A stretch of DNA of 13,221 bases from Longimicrobiales bacterium. GTDB lineage: Bacteria; Gemmatimonadota; Gemmatimonadetes; Longimicrobiales; Gaopeijiaceae. Below are positions 6,831 through 12,903 of this stretch, piece by piece. The stretch lies in NCBI GenBank assembly GCA_022428035.1, contig JAKMDG010000356.1, positions 1 through 13,221 of the forward strand, read 5' to 3'. The translations under genes were made by a program, and so were the position numbers. The notes below the pieces were generated by a model, which worked only from the letters and a program-made list of their open reading frames with translations, was not told the origin of the DNA and did no database searches. How positions within the stretch are numbered: position 1 is the stretch's first letter; every line of letters begins with the position of its first letter.

Positions 6831-7490
6831 TCAGTCGATCATCGGTGCGATGATGTGAGCGAAGTTATTCCGCGCACGGTTCAACCGGCTCTTCACAGTG
6901 CCCAGGTTGCAGCCGGTGATATCGGCGATCTCATCGTAGGTCTTCCCTTCCATCTCACGGAGCACGAACACGATGCGGTGATGCTCGGGAAGCTGCTTCA
7001 CGGCCTCTTCGACTTTGGCGCGAATGTGGCGCTTCCGGAACAGATCGTCCGGCTTGTACTGCGTGTCCTCCCACTCGAGCGGACGATGGTCGGCGTCCCA
7101 GTGTTTCTTCAGCGTCTGAAAGAGGACCAGCGGGTTCCGTGACCGGTTCCTCAGTTCGTTCTTGGCCAGATTGCTCGCGATCGTGTAGATCCACGTCGAG
7201 AACTTCTTGGTCTGGTCGAAGCGATGCAGGTGCCTGTAGACCCGTACGAACGTCTCCTGCACGAGGTCCTGCCCACGTTCCCGGTCCCCGATGGTCCGGT
7301 ACACGAAGTTCAGCAGCCGCTGATCGTATCGGCGGACGAGGTCACCGAATGCGCGGGAGTCCCCGTCCAGGGACGCCTGGACCACCTCGGCATCGGTCAT
7401 CTCACCCAGCTTCAGTCGATGCTCACGAGCCTCGCTGGGGACCACCTGCAAATCGACCTTCTCTTTCGCCTTCACTCTTGCCTTGGCCAC
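6831..7490 (-). CDS. ECF (group 4) RNA polymerase sigma factor
   Basis: 219 residues from a GTG at 7490. It directs RNA polymerase to a stress or envelope regulon. Region 2 spans about 45-113: F-G-D-L-V-R-R-Y-D-Q-R-L-L-N-F-V-Y, D-L-V-Q-E-T-F-V-R-V-Y, then F-S-T-W-I-Y-T-I-A-S-N-L-A-K-N-E. Region 4 spans about 158-209: L-P-E-H-H-R-I-V-F-V-L-R-E, then the helix-turn-helix Y-D-E-I-A-D-I-T-G-C-N-L-G-T-V-K-S-R-L-N-R-A. Region 3 is absent, as in all ECF factors. The start was chosen because AGGAGG lies exactly six bases upstream. An in-frame GTG at 7541 would leave almost no leader behind the predicted sigma-54 transcript start, and the ATG at 7400 lacks a good site. The first about 30 residues are a Lys/Arg-rich extension before the sigma domain. 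The anti-sigma factor follows in the same unit. Confidence 0.93.
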   Translation of the reverse strand: MAKARVKAKEKVDLQVVPSEAREHRLKLGEMTDAEVVQASLDGDSRAFGDLVRRYDQRLLNFVYRTIGDRERGQDLVQETFVRVYRHLHRFDQTKKFSTWIYTIASNLAKNELRNRSRNPLVLFQTLKKHWDADHRPLEWEDTQYKPDDLFRKRHIRAKVEEAVKQLPEHHRIVFVLREMEGKTYDEIADITGCNLGTVKSRLNRARNNFAHIIAPMID

Positions 7491-7496
7491 GCGCCA

Positions 7497-7502
7497 CCTC
7501 CT
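7497..7502 (-). promoter_or_regulatory. ribosome binding site of the ECF sigma gene
   Basis: A consensus AGGAGG, six bases before the GTG at 7490. It decides the start of the sigma factor in favour of this GTG. Confidence 0.8.
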
Positions 7503-7556
7503 CGTTGCGGCAATCCGCCGTTTCGGCAGATGCACTTCCACTACGCCCAGAGATTA

Positions 7557-7574
7557 ATGCAGGGGTCGTGCCAA
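7557..7574 (-). promoter_or_regulatory. sigma-54 (RpoN) -24/-12 promoter for the ECF sigma operon
   Basis: Read on the minus strand, T-TGGCACG-ACCC-CTGC-AT matches the established sigma-54 consensus TGGCACG-N4-TTGC(A/T). All seven -24 bases match, the -12 element has one change (CTGC), and the invariant GG (7572-7571) and GC (7560-7559) are exactly 10 bases apart. The expected transcript start is near 7547, giving a leader of about 57 bases to the GTG at 7490. It lies in the only sizeable gap upstream of the sigma/anti-sigma/holA/SPOR unit. Use of this promoter would require RpoN and an AAA+ enhancer-binding activator, neither of which is in the window. Confidence 0.7.
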
Positions 7575-7580
7575 CCCCTG
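7560..7580. repeat. 7+7 inverted repeat overlapping the sigma-54 promoter
   Basis: CAGGGGT, seven bases, ACCCCTG: a perfect inverted repeat whose loop and right arm contain the -24/-12 elements. It could be an operator for a regulator that blocks the promoter. It could also be an RNA hairpin ending the M16 operon that reads into this gap on the same strand; there is no U-tract, which weakens the terminator reading. Confidence 0.55.
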
Positions 7581-7583
7581 AAT

Positions 7584-7598
7584 GCCGCTTATTGCGGC
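7584..7598. repeat. short hairpin, GCCGC-TTATT-GCGGC
   Basis: A perfect five-base stem with an AT loop sits three bases from the inverted repeat at 7560-7580. With one bulge the stem can be lengthened on the minus strand. As a pair the two hairpins lie downstream of the M16 peptidase stop and upstream of the sigma gene, so they may reduce read-through from one operon to the next. Weak evidence. Confidence 0.35.
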
Positions 7599-7614
7599 GC
7601 ATCTCGCATCAGTC

Positions 7615-7653
7615 GTCCTATCCATGTGACGTCTCAGTCGGACGAAATAGGAC
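7615..7653. repeat. long-spaced 7+7 inverted repeat upstream of the sigma-54 promoter
   Basis: GTCCTAT (7615-7621) and its exact reverse complement ATAGGAC (7647-7653) are 25 bases apart, with centres 32 bases (about three helical turns) apart. They lie about 40-80 bases upstream of the -24 element on the sigma operon side. A GACGTC palindrome lies between them (7628-7633). The place and symmetry fit binding sites for a sigma-54 enhancer-binding activator, but the sequence matches no known site that I can name. Confidence 0.4.
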
Positions 7654-7684
7654 ACGTTGGCAGGAACCGATGCGCGCCGATCTT

Positions 7685-7701
7685 CACGTAAGGCATACGT
7701 G
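7685..7701. repeat. inverted repeat just after the M16 peptidase operon
   Basis: CACGTA-AGGCA-TACGTG is a perfect six-base stem with a five-base loop, beginning 33 bases beyond the stop of the degenerate M16 gene. It has no U-tract on either strand, so it may be an mRNA 3'-end stabiliser, a weak terminator, or a protein site. Confidence 0.35.
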
Positions 7702-7733
7702 GGAAGACGGACGCAGTTGCAGGCGCACCGAGG

Positions 7734-9095
7734 TCAGTCGGCCCCGACTACCTGCACGGGTGCAAGGCCCAGCTCTTCGAGCGGCTGCAGCACTGCGTCG
7801 GCATCCCCTACGACGACAATCTGCGCCTCCGACGGCCGCATATACCGGCCGGCCGCTGCTGCTGCTGCATCCGCAGTCACCGCTCGCACGTCGTCGCGAT
7901 ACCGATCGTAGTGGTCATCGGCCAGGCCATAGATCAGGAGCTGGTTCACACGCGTCGCAATCTGACCGGATGTTTCGAGCTGAAGGCCGAACACGCCCGC
8001 CGCGTAATCCCGTGCCGCAGAGACCTCCTCCTCGGTGGGGCCCTGTTCGGCCATGAGCGTCAGCTCACTCATCGCTTCGCGGACCGCCGCGGCGGCCACG
8101 TCGTTTCCGACCGCGGTCGAGATCTGAAACGGGCCCGGATGCGACCGGAAGGTGAACCGAGAGCGCACGCCGTACGTAAAGCCATGCTCTTCGCGCAGGT
8201 TCAGATTCAGACGACTCGTGAACATCCCGCCCAGGACCATGTTCGCGATGGAAAGCGCGTAGTAGTCGGGTATCGAGCGGGAAGCACCGACGTGGCCAAT
8301 GCGCACCTCACTCTGAACGGCACCCGGGCGATGGACGAGGATGACCCGGCGCTGGACATGGGCGGGTCTGACATCGAAATCCGCCACGTGCGCTGGCGTA
8401 CCGGTCCACTCGCCGAAATGAGCCGACGCCATGTCCGCGACTTCATCGAGCTCGACGTCGCCGACCACCACGAGGCCACCTCCCTCGGGTCGGTAGTTGG
8501 CCTCCACGTAACCGGACAGCGTCTCGCGAGACATCGACTCGATCGAGGCGACCGTACCATCGACGGCTCGCGCGTAGGGAACGTCGGCTGCGAAGTAGGC
8601 CGCCCGGGCCGCATCGGTCGCCAGCGCGCCCGGATCCATCTGCCGCTGACGGATCGTCGCGAGCTGCTGATCGAGGGCGCGCCGCACCTCGTCTTCAGGG
8701 AACGCGGGCTCACGCACGGCTTCCGCCATGATCGCGAACGCCTCGGGGAGCCGGTCCGCGAGGCAGGACATTCCGACCGTCGAGCCCTCCCATCCGGCGC
8801 TCGCGGACAGGCGCGCGCCGATCCGCTCCAGTGACTCGGCCAGTTCGGAACCACTCCGTTTGCGCGTCCCCCCCTCCAGCGCATCCGACGTAAGCACGGC
8901 CAGGCCCGCCCGATCGTGGCCTAGTGCGCCTTCGCTCGCGCGCATGAAGAGGCTGACGTTGACCACCGGTAGCCGGTTCATCCGGGCCAGCCGGAGGTCG
9001 AGCCCGTTAGCGAGCGCCTGTCGATCCACGACCGGGAACGAGAAGTCACGCAGTGTGCCGCTCGCAGGCTGCGCGGACCGATCGAGCGCGCTCAT
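7734..9095 (-). CDS. M16 family peptidase homologue lacking the zinc site (partner subunit)
   Basis: 453 residues with the two-lobed M16 fold. The family zinc motif H-x-x-E-H is replaced by V67-L-T-S70-D71 in A-G-L-A-V-L-T-S-D-A-L-E-G-G-T, so it cannot bind zinc and should be non-catalytic. The C-terminal half retains the substrate-binding style motif N-L-R-E-E-H-G-F-T-Y-G-V, typical of inactive partner subunits such as the alpha subunit of mitochondrial processing peptidase. Also visible are Y-R-P-E-G-G-G-L-V-V-V-G-D-V and L-G-G-M-F-T-S-R-L-N. The ATG at 9095 overlaps the stop of the catalytic M16 gene (ATGA), as expected for a heterodimer made in equal amounts. There is no signal peptide. 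A run of six alanines near residue 420 reflects a GCT/GCA repeat. Confidence 0.92.
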   Translation of the reverse strand: MSALDRSAQPASGTLRDFSFPVVDRQALANGLDLRLARMNRLPVVNVSLFMRASEGALGHDRAGLAVLTSDALEGGTRKRSGSELAESLERIGARLSASAGWEGSTVGMSCLADRLPEAFAIMAEAVREPAFPEDEVRRALDQQLATIRQRQMDPGALATDAARAAYFAADVPYARAVDGTVASIESMSRETLSGYVEANYRPEGGGLVVVGDVELDEVADMASAHFGEWTGTPAHVADFDVRPAHVQRRVILVHRPGAVQSEVRIGHVGASRSIPDYYALSIANMVLGGMFTSRLNLNLREEHGFTYGVRSRFTFRSHPGPFQISTAVGNDVAAAAVREAMSELTLMAEQGPTEEEVSAARDYAAGVFGLQLETSGQIATRVNQLLIYGLADDHYDRYRDDVRAVTADAAAAAAGRYMRPSEAQIVVVGDADAVLQPLEELGLAPVQVVGAD

Positions 9096-10369
9096 CGTCC
9101 GTTCTCCGGCACGTAGGTCAGTATGGCCCTGTTGTTCGTGCCGAGCTGCTGTTCAACGAAGCGGCGCACATCGTCGAGCGTGACCGACCGGAGCCGATCC
9201 AGCTCCCGGTTCAGGCGACCCGGATCATCAAAATACAGGTCGAACATGGAGAGGAGGTCAGCACGTTCGGCCACTCGTTCGAGCGCACGTACCAGATCAG
9301 TTTCGGTCAGTGAGATCGCACGATCGATCTCGTCCTGTCTGGCGTCGATCAGCCCTTCCAGCTCACGAGTCATCGCCTGCTCGAGCTCCGCGGGGTCGCT
9401 TCCCGGAAAACCCGTGCCCCAGACCAGCAGCATCGACGCCCCGGTCATCAGCGGATACGCGTAGGTCATGACGCTCTTCGCGATCTGCTGCTCCCGCACG
9501 AGATGACGATAAAACCGCGAGGCCCGGCCCATGCCGAGAAGGGCACGAGCCACCTCGGCGCTCGCAAAGGCCTCCGACGAGTACGGAGGGATTCGGAAGC
9601 CCATGATCACACGGGGAAGCGGAACGTCCGACACCACGGTATCGCGGACCGTCTCGCCGATCACCGGGTCGAGCTCCGTACGCCCCGGCAGGGGAGGCAC
9701 GTCCGCCCCAGCTGAGATATCTCCGAAATAGCGCTCGATCGCGTCCAGCGCTTCGGTCGGGTCGATATCGCCCGCAATCGTGAGCACTGCGTTGTTCGGG
9801 ACGTAGAAGGTCTCGAAGAACGATGCGACATCATCGAGCGTTGCTGCTTCGATGTCCTCCATCGAGCCGATGACCGTATGGTGATACGGGTGGTCCGCCG
9901 GATAGAGGAGGTGCTGCAGGCGCTCGCTCCAGTCGCCATACGGCTGATTGTCGTACCGCTGAAGCTTCTCGTTCATGACGACGTCGCGCTGGTTGTCGAG
10001 CTTCTCCTGATCCATCGCAGGAAGCATCCAGCCCATGCGATCGGACTCGAGCCAGAGGCACAGGTCGAGCTCGTGCGACGGCACCGTCTCGAAGTAGTTC
10101 GTTCGATCGAACCATGTCGTCGCGTTGAGCGTGCCACCCACACGCTCGATCAACTCGAAGTGTCGGTTCTTCGGCACGTGCGCCGACCCCTGAAACATCA
10201 TGTGCTCGAAGAGGTGGGCGAATCCGGTCTTTCCCGCGGGTTCGTTCCTCGATCCAACGCCGTACCAGAGGTTGGTAGCGACCACCGGAACCGTGGGATC
10301 CGGGGCCAAGACGACCTTGAGGCCGTTGTCGAGGCGATGACGCTCGAAATCGATCGAGAGGAGTGTCAC
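9092..10369 (-). CDS. M16 family zinc metallopeptidase, catalytic subunit
   Basis: 425 residues from a GTG at 10369, which has GGAAG seven bases upstream and lies 16 bases after the TPR gene stop. A longer reading to 10471 would overlap the TPR gene and has no family support. The zinc-binding and catalytic motif H52-L-F-E55-H56 lies in G-F-A-H-L-F-E-H-M-M-F-Q-G. The third ligand is probably E134 in R-D-V-V-M-N-E-K, at the expected distance of about 77 residues. Other family features are R-L-D-N-G-L-K-V-V-L near the N-terminus, N-A-T-T-W-F-D-R-T-N-Y and L-T-I-A-G-D-I-D. No signal peptide is visible, so the pair probably cleaves peptides in the cytoplasm. It is expected to form a chamber with the degenerate homologue encoded next. 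Confidence 0.95.
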   Translation of the reverse strand: MTLLSIDFERHRLDNGLKVVLAPDPTVPVVATNLWYGVGSRNEPAGKTGFAHLFEHMMFQGSAHVPKNRHFELIERVGGTLNATTWFDRTNYFETVPSHELDLCLWLESDRMGWMLPAMDQEKLDNQRDVVMNEKLQRYDNQPYGDWSERLQHLLYPADHPYHHTVIGSMEDIEAATLDDVASFFETFYVPNNAVLTIAGDIDPTEALDAIERYFGDISAGADVPPLPGRTELDPVIGETVRDTVVSDVPLPRVIMGFRIPPYSSEAFASAEVARALLGMGRASRFYRHLVREQQIAKSVMTYAYPLMTGASMLLVWGTGFPGSDPAELEQAMTRELEGLIDARQDEIDRAISLTETDLVRALERVAERADLLSMFDLYFDDPGRLNRELDRLRSVTLDDVRRFVEQQLGTNNRAILTYVPENGR

Positions 10370-10385
10370 GAGCAAGCTTCCGGGG

Positions 10386-11225
10386 TCAGGGACGTTCGCG
10401 TAGTCGTGTACGCAGGAGGTCAGGTGCGAGATCCTCTTCGAGCATCTCCTGTGCAGCATCATGTCCGGCATCGAGACGATCCTCGACCGACGTCAGTAGC
10501 GAGACATCAGGATCCGCTGACCGGATTCGGGCGCGCTCGAGCATCTCGTATGCGGTCCCGTCGTGACCGATAGATGCGGCTGCCAACGCGGCAACGACCT
10601 GGGCCTCGACATCGTCCTCGCGGAGCCGGGCGCCGGAGATCAGCTCACCCGCTCCCTCTTCGAAGCGGTGGGCCTCGAGCAGTTCAAGCCCGAAAACAAC
10701 CCGCGCCCAGCCATCTTCGGGGTCGAGGCGTACTGCGTCGGCAAGCGCATCCGTGGCGCGGTCATGATCTCCGGCGAGGGCCCACCCGACACCCAGCTCG
10801 TACGCAATCTGAGGATCATCAGGGTCGAGTTCCCGGGCAGCCGTGAGCTCTTGTACGCCTTGCTCTGTGAAGCCTTCTCGCGCCAGATAAGCGCCGTACA
10901 TGAGTCTGGTGACTGCGACTTCGGGCGCGAGGATCGATGCGGTTCGCAGCGTCTGCTCTGCGTCGGGGTCATCGAAGTAGGCGATACCGTTTCCGACCGT
11001 GGCCAACACGTACGGGTCCTCGGTGCCGAGCGAGAGCACGTGCTTGAACCGCTCATAGGCGACACCGCCCAATCCAAGCTCCTGCTCCGCCACACCGAGC
11101 CAGCAATGGATCGCGGCGTCTTCCGGAAAGTCCTCGAGATGGTCGCGCAGCAATTCCGCCGAGCCCTGCCAGTCCCCTTCCTCGCCCAGCCCGAGGGCCT
11201 GTGCGAGCAGTTGGTCTCGATCCAT
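10386..11225 (-). CDS. tetratricopeptide repeat protein
   Basis: 279 residues with no signal peptide or membrane helix. Helical-hairpin repeats run through most of the chain. The clearest are at about 137-170 (P-Q-I-A-Y-E-L-G-V-G-W-A-L-A-G-D-H-D-R-A-T-D-A-L-A-D-A-V-R-L-D-P) and the repeats just before it (L-M-Y-G-A-Y-L-A-R-E-G-F, then A-A-R-E-L-D-P-D-D). TPRs bind proteins; the partner is unknown. It is strongly acidic. Its ATG shares one base with the gpmI stop (TGATG), and the M16 peptidase gene follows 16 bases later. The context suggests a cytoplasmic scaffold expressed with gpmI and the peptidase pair, without indicating a reaction. Confidence 0.85.
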   Translation of the reverse strand: MDRDQLLAQALGLGEEGDWQGSAELLRDHLEDFPEDAAIHCWLGVAEQELGLGGVAYERFKHVLSLGTEDPYVLATVGNGIAYFDDPDAEQTLRTASILAPEVAVTRLMYGAYLAREGFTEQGVQELTAARELDPDDPQIAYELGVGWALAGDHDRATDALADAVRLDPEDGWARVVFGLELLEAHRFEEGAGELISGARLREDDVEAQVVAALAAASIGHDGTAYEMLERARIRSADPDVSLLTSVEDRLDAGHDAAQEMLEEDLAPDLLRTRLRERP

Positions 11226-12775
11226 CAGGAACCTCCTGCCCGGTTTCTTCTCTGGACCAGGTCCCTACCGGTCATCTCAGGGGGCTGCGCGATCCCCATC
11301 CAGCCGAGGACGGTCGGTGCGACATCACTGAGAGAGCCGCCGTCAGCCAACGAGACATCGTGGCCAGCCGGATCATGGACCATGAAGTCAACAGGGGTCG
11401 TCGTGTGCGCTGTATGCACATTCCCGTGCGGGTCCACCATCATTTCACAGTTGCCGTGGTCGGCGGTCACCAGTGCGACCCACTCGGGATGTGCGTCCAC
11501 CGTGGCGAGGATATCCGTCATGCACGCGTCGACCGCCTCGACTGCCCTCACGGCCGCGGGGATCACGCCCGTATGCCCGACCATGTCGGGGTTGGCGAAG
11601 TTCACAAGTATGAAGTCATAGTCGCCCTTCAACCCGTCAATCACCGAATCGGCTACGCCCCGCGCGCTCATCTCGGGCTGCAGGTCATACGTGGCCACCT
11701 TCGGTGAGGGAATCAGTGACCGGTCCTCCCCCTCCCACGGAGTCTCTTCGCCTCCGTTGAAGAAGTACGTCACATGCGCATACTTCTCGGTCTCAGCCAC
11801 TTTCAGTTGCCGCTTTCCCACCAAAGCCAGGTGTTCCGAGAGCCCGGTACGGACATTCTGCGGCGGGAAGGCGACAGTGACCGGCAGGCCCGCCTCGTAT
11901 TCCGTCATCGTGACGATCGTGCCCGGTCTCTCCCCGACACGCTCGAACCCGTCGAAGTCATCGCGTGACAACGCTGCAGTGAACTGACGCATCCGATCGG
12001 AACGGAAGTTCATGACGATGACGACGTCGTCCGAGGCGATCCCGTCCTCAGCCGCGCCTCGGATCGCCGTCGGCGCGAGGAACTCGTCGGTCGTGCCCGA
12101 GTCGTAGCTCTCCTGCAGGAAGCTCAGGTCGTCCGTCCAGACCTCGGCCTCCCCGGAGACGATGAGGTCGTACCCTTTCTGTGTCCGGTCCCAACGACGA
12201 TCCCGATCCATGATCCAGTAGCGACCGCACACGGTCGCGATAGACCACTGGTCACTGCGGGCGCAGGCCTCGTTGATCTCCGTCAGGTATGCGGAACCGC
12301 CGGTCGGGGACGTATCTCGCCCGTCCGTGATGCAGTGCACCCGCACCGGTACGTCCGTCGGCAGCAGGTCGAACAGTGCCGTAAAGTGACGGATATGGCT
12401 GTGCACCCCCCCGTCAGAGACGAGCCCCACAACATGGATCTTCGACTCAGCGGCTCTCGCTCGTCCGACGAGGTCGTCCAGCCCGAGCGAGTCTGCGAAC
12501 CCGCCATCGGCAATCGCCGTATCGACGCGCGCGATGTCCTGATATACCACACGACCGGCGCCGAGATTGAGATGCCCGACCTCCGAGTTGCCCATCTGCC
12601 CCTGCGGCAGCCCGACGTCTGCGCCGGAACAAGCCAGCCTCGTGCGCGGACTCGTGTCGTAGAGACGTCGAAACGTGGGAACGTCAGCCAGCTCCACTGC
12701 ATTCCCCGCAGTCGGCTCGCCGGTGAAATCGGAGTGGCCCCAGCCGTCGAGGATGACGAGGAGAACCTTGCGCAT
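11225..12775 (-). CDS. gpmI: 2,3-bisphosphoglycerate-independent phosphoglycerate mutase
   Basis: 516 residues, the usual length. It interconverts 3- and 2-phosphoglycerate in glycolysis and gluconeogenesis using two Mn2+ ions and a phosphoserine intermediate. The metal and catalytic residues are all present: D10 in I-L-D-G-W-G, the nucleophile S64 in Q-M-G-N-S-E-V-G-H, H125 in V-S-D-G-G-V-H-S-H, D151-G-R-D154, R185 in C-G-R-Y-W-I-M-D-R-D, R258 and R261 in N-F-R-S-D-R, K331, D397 and H401 in N-P-D-M-V-G-H, D439-H440 in T-A-D-H-G-N, and H457. The ATG at 12775 begins directly with the family-typical R-K-V-L-L-V-I-L-D-G. No strong ribosome site precedes it. It is the first gene of the TPR/M16 operon, divergent from an aminotransferase. 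Confidence 0.97.
   Translation of the reverse strand: MRKVLLVILDGWGHSDFTGEPTAGNAVELADVPTFRRLYDTSPRTRLACSGADVGLPQGQMGNSEVGHLNLGAGRVVYQDIARVDTAIADGGFADSLGLDDLVGRARAAESKIHVVGLVSDGGVHSHIRHFTALFDLLPTDVPVRVHCITDGRDTSPTGGSAYLTEINEACARSDQWSIATVCGRYWIMDRDRRWDRTQKGYDLIVSGEAEVWTDDLSFLQESYDSGTTDEFLAPTAIRGAAEDGIASDDVVIVMNFRSDRMRQFTAALSRDDFDGFERVGERPGTIVTMTEYEAGLPVTVAFPPQNVRTGLSEHLALVGKRQLKVAETEKYAHVTYFFNGGEETPWEGEDRSLIPSPKVATYDLQPEMSARGVADSVIDGLKGDYDFILVNFANPDMVGHTGVIPAAVRAVEAVDACMTDILATVDAHPEWVALVTADHGNCEMMVDPHGNVHTAHTTTPVDFMVHDPAGHDVSLADGGSLSDVAPTVLGWMGIAQPPEMTGRDLVQRRNRAGGS
11232..11237 (-). promoter_or_regulatory. ribosome binding site of the TPR gene
   Basis: AGGAGG within the last codons of gpmI, six bases before the TPR gene ATG at 11225. 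It fixes that start and shows the TPR gene has its own strong initiation despite the TGATG overlap. Confidence 0.8.
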
Positions 12776-12903
12776 GTGGAGTTCTGTGGAAAATGAAGGA
12801 CGCGTTCAGCCCTGAATGTCGCCCATTTACTTGACCGGCGCTGCCACCTACGATCTCGTCCTTCGCGAGGGCAATATGTGCGCCCTCATCAGGCCCAAAC
12901 CCC
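12776..12903. promoter_or_regulatory. divergent intergenic region, gpmI / aminotransferase
   Basis: These 128 bases should carry promoters in both directions. I cannot name a well-spaced -35/-10 pair. Two symmetric elements are seen: TTCAG-CC-CTGAA (12805-12816), and GAGGGC, nine bases, GCCCTC (12867-12887). The second would form a hairpin in the aminotransferase leader, ending 16 bases before its ATG. No clear Shine-Dalgarno sequence precedes either gene. Confidence 0.4.

Noticed and set aside
7491..7541. Longer ECF sigma reading frame from a GTG at 7541
   Set aside because: It would begin about six bases after the predicted sigma-54 transcript start with no ribosome site, while GTG 7490 has a perfect AGGAGG at six bases. 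The extra residues do not resemble sigma factors.
7663..7690. GGAACC followed by CGTA on the plus strand, resembling an ECF promoter
   Set aside because: It points toward the 3' end of the M16 gene with no plus-strand gene downstream, and the spacing and -10 match are poor.
7854..7875. GCT/GCA trinucleotide run
   Set aside because: It encodes an alanine-rich helix at the end of the M16 homologue. Short and compositional, not a repeat element.
7911..8834. 307-codon open frame on the plus strand
   Set aside because: It lies antisense to the degenerate M16 gene, which shows clear family motifs. Long antisense frames are expected in GC-rich DNA, and its product is Arg/His-rich with no domain.
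10370..10471. Extension of the catalytic M16 frame to an ATG at 10471
   Set aside because: It overlaps the end of the TPR gene and lacks family support. GTG 10369 has GGAAG at seven bases.
9878..10573. 231-codon open frame on the plus strand
   Set aside because: Antisense to the M16 and TPR genes; a composition shadow.
10563..11621. 352-codon open frame on the plus strand
   Set aside because: Antisense to the TPR gene and gpmI, crossing both genes. No recognisable domain in the product.
12784..12834. Short plus-strand ORF (ATG at 12793) as a leader peptide for the aminotransferase
   Set aside because: Only 13 codons, no regulatory residue run such as repeated amino acids, and no attenuator structure coupled to it.
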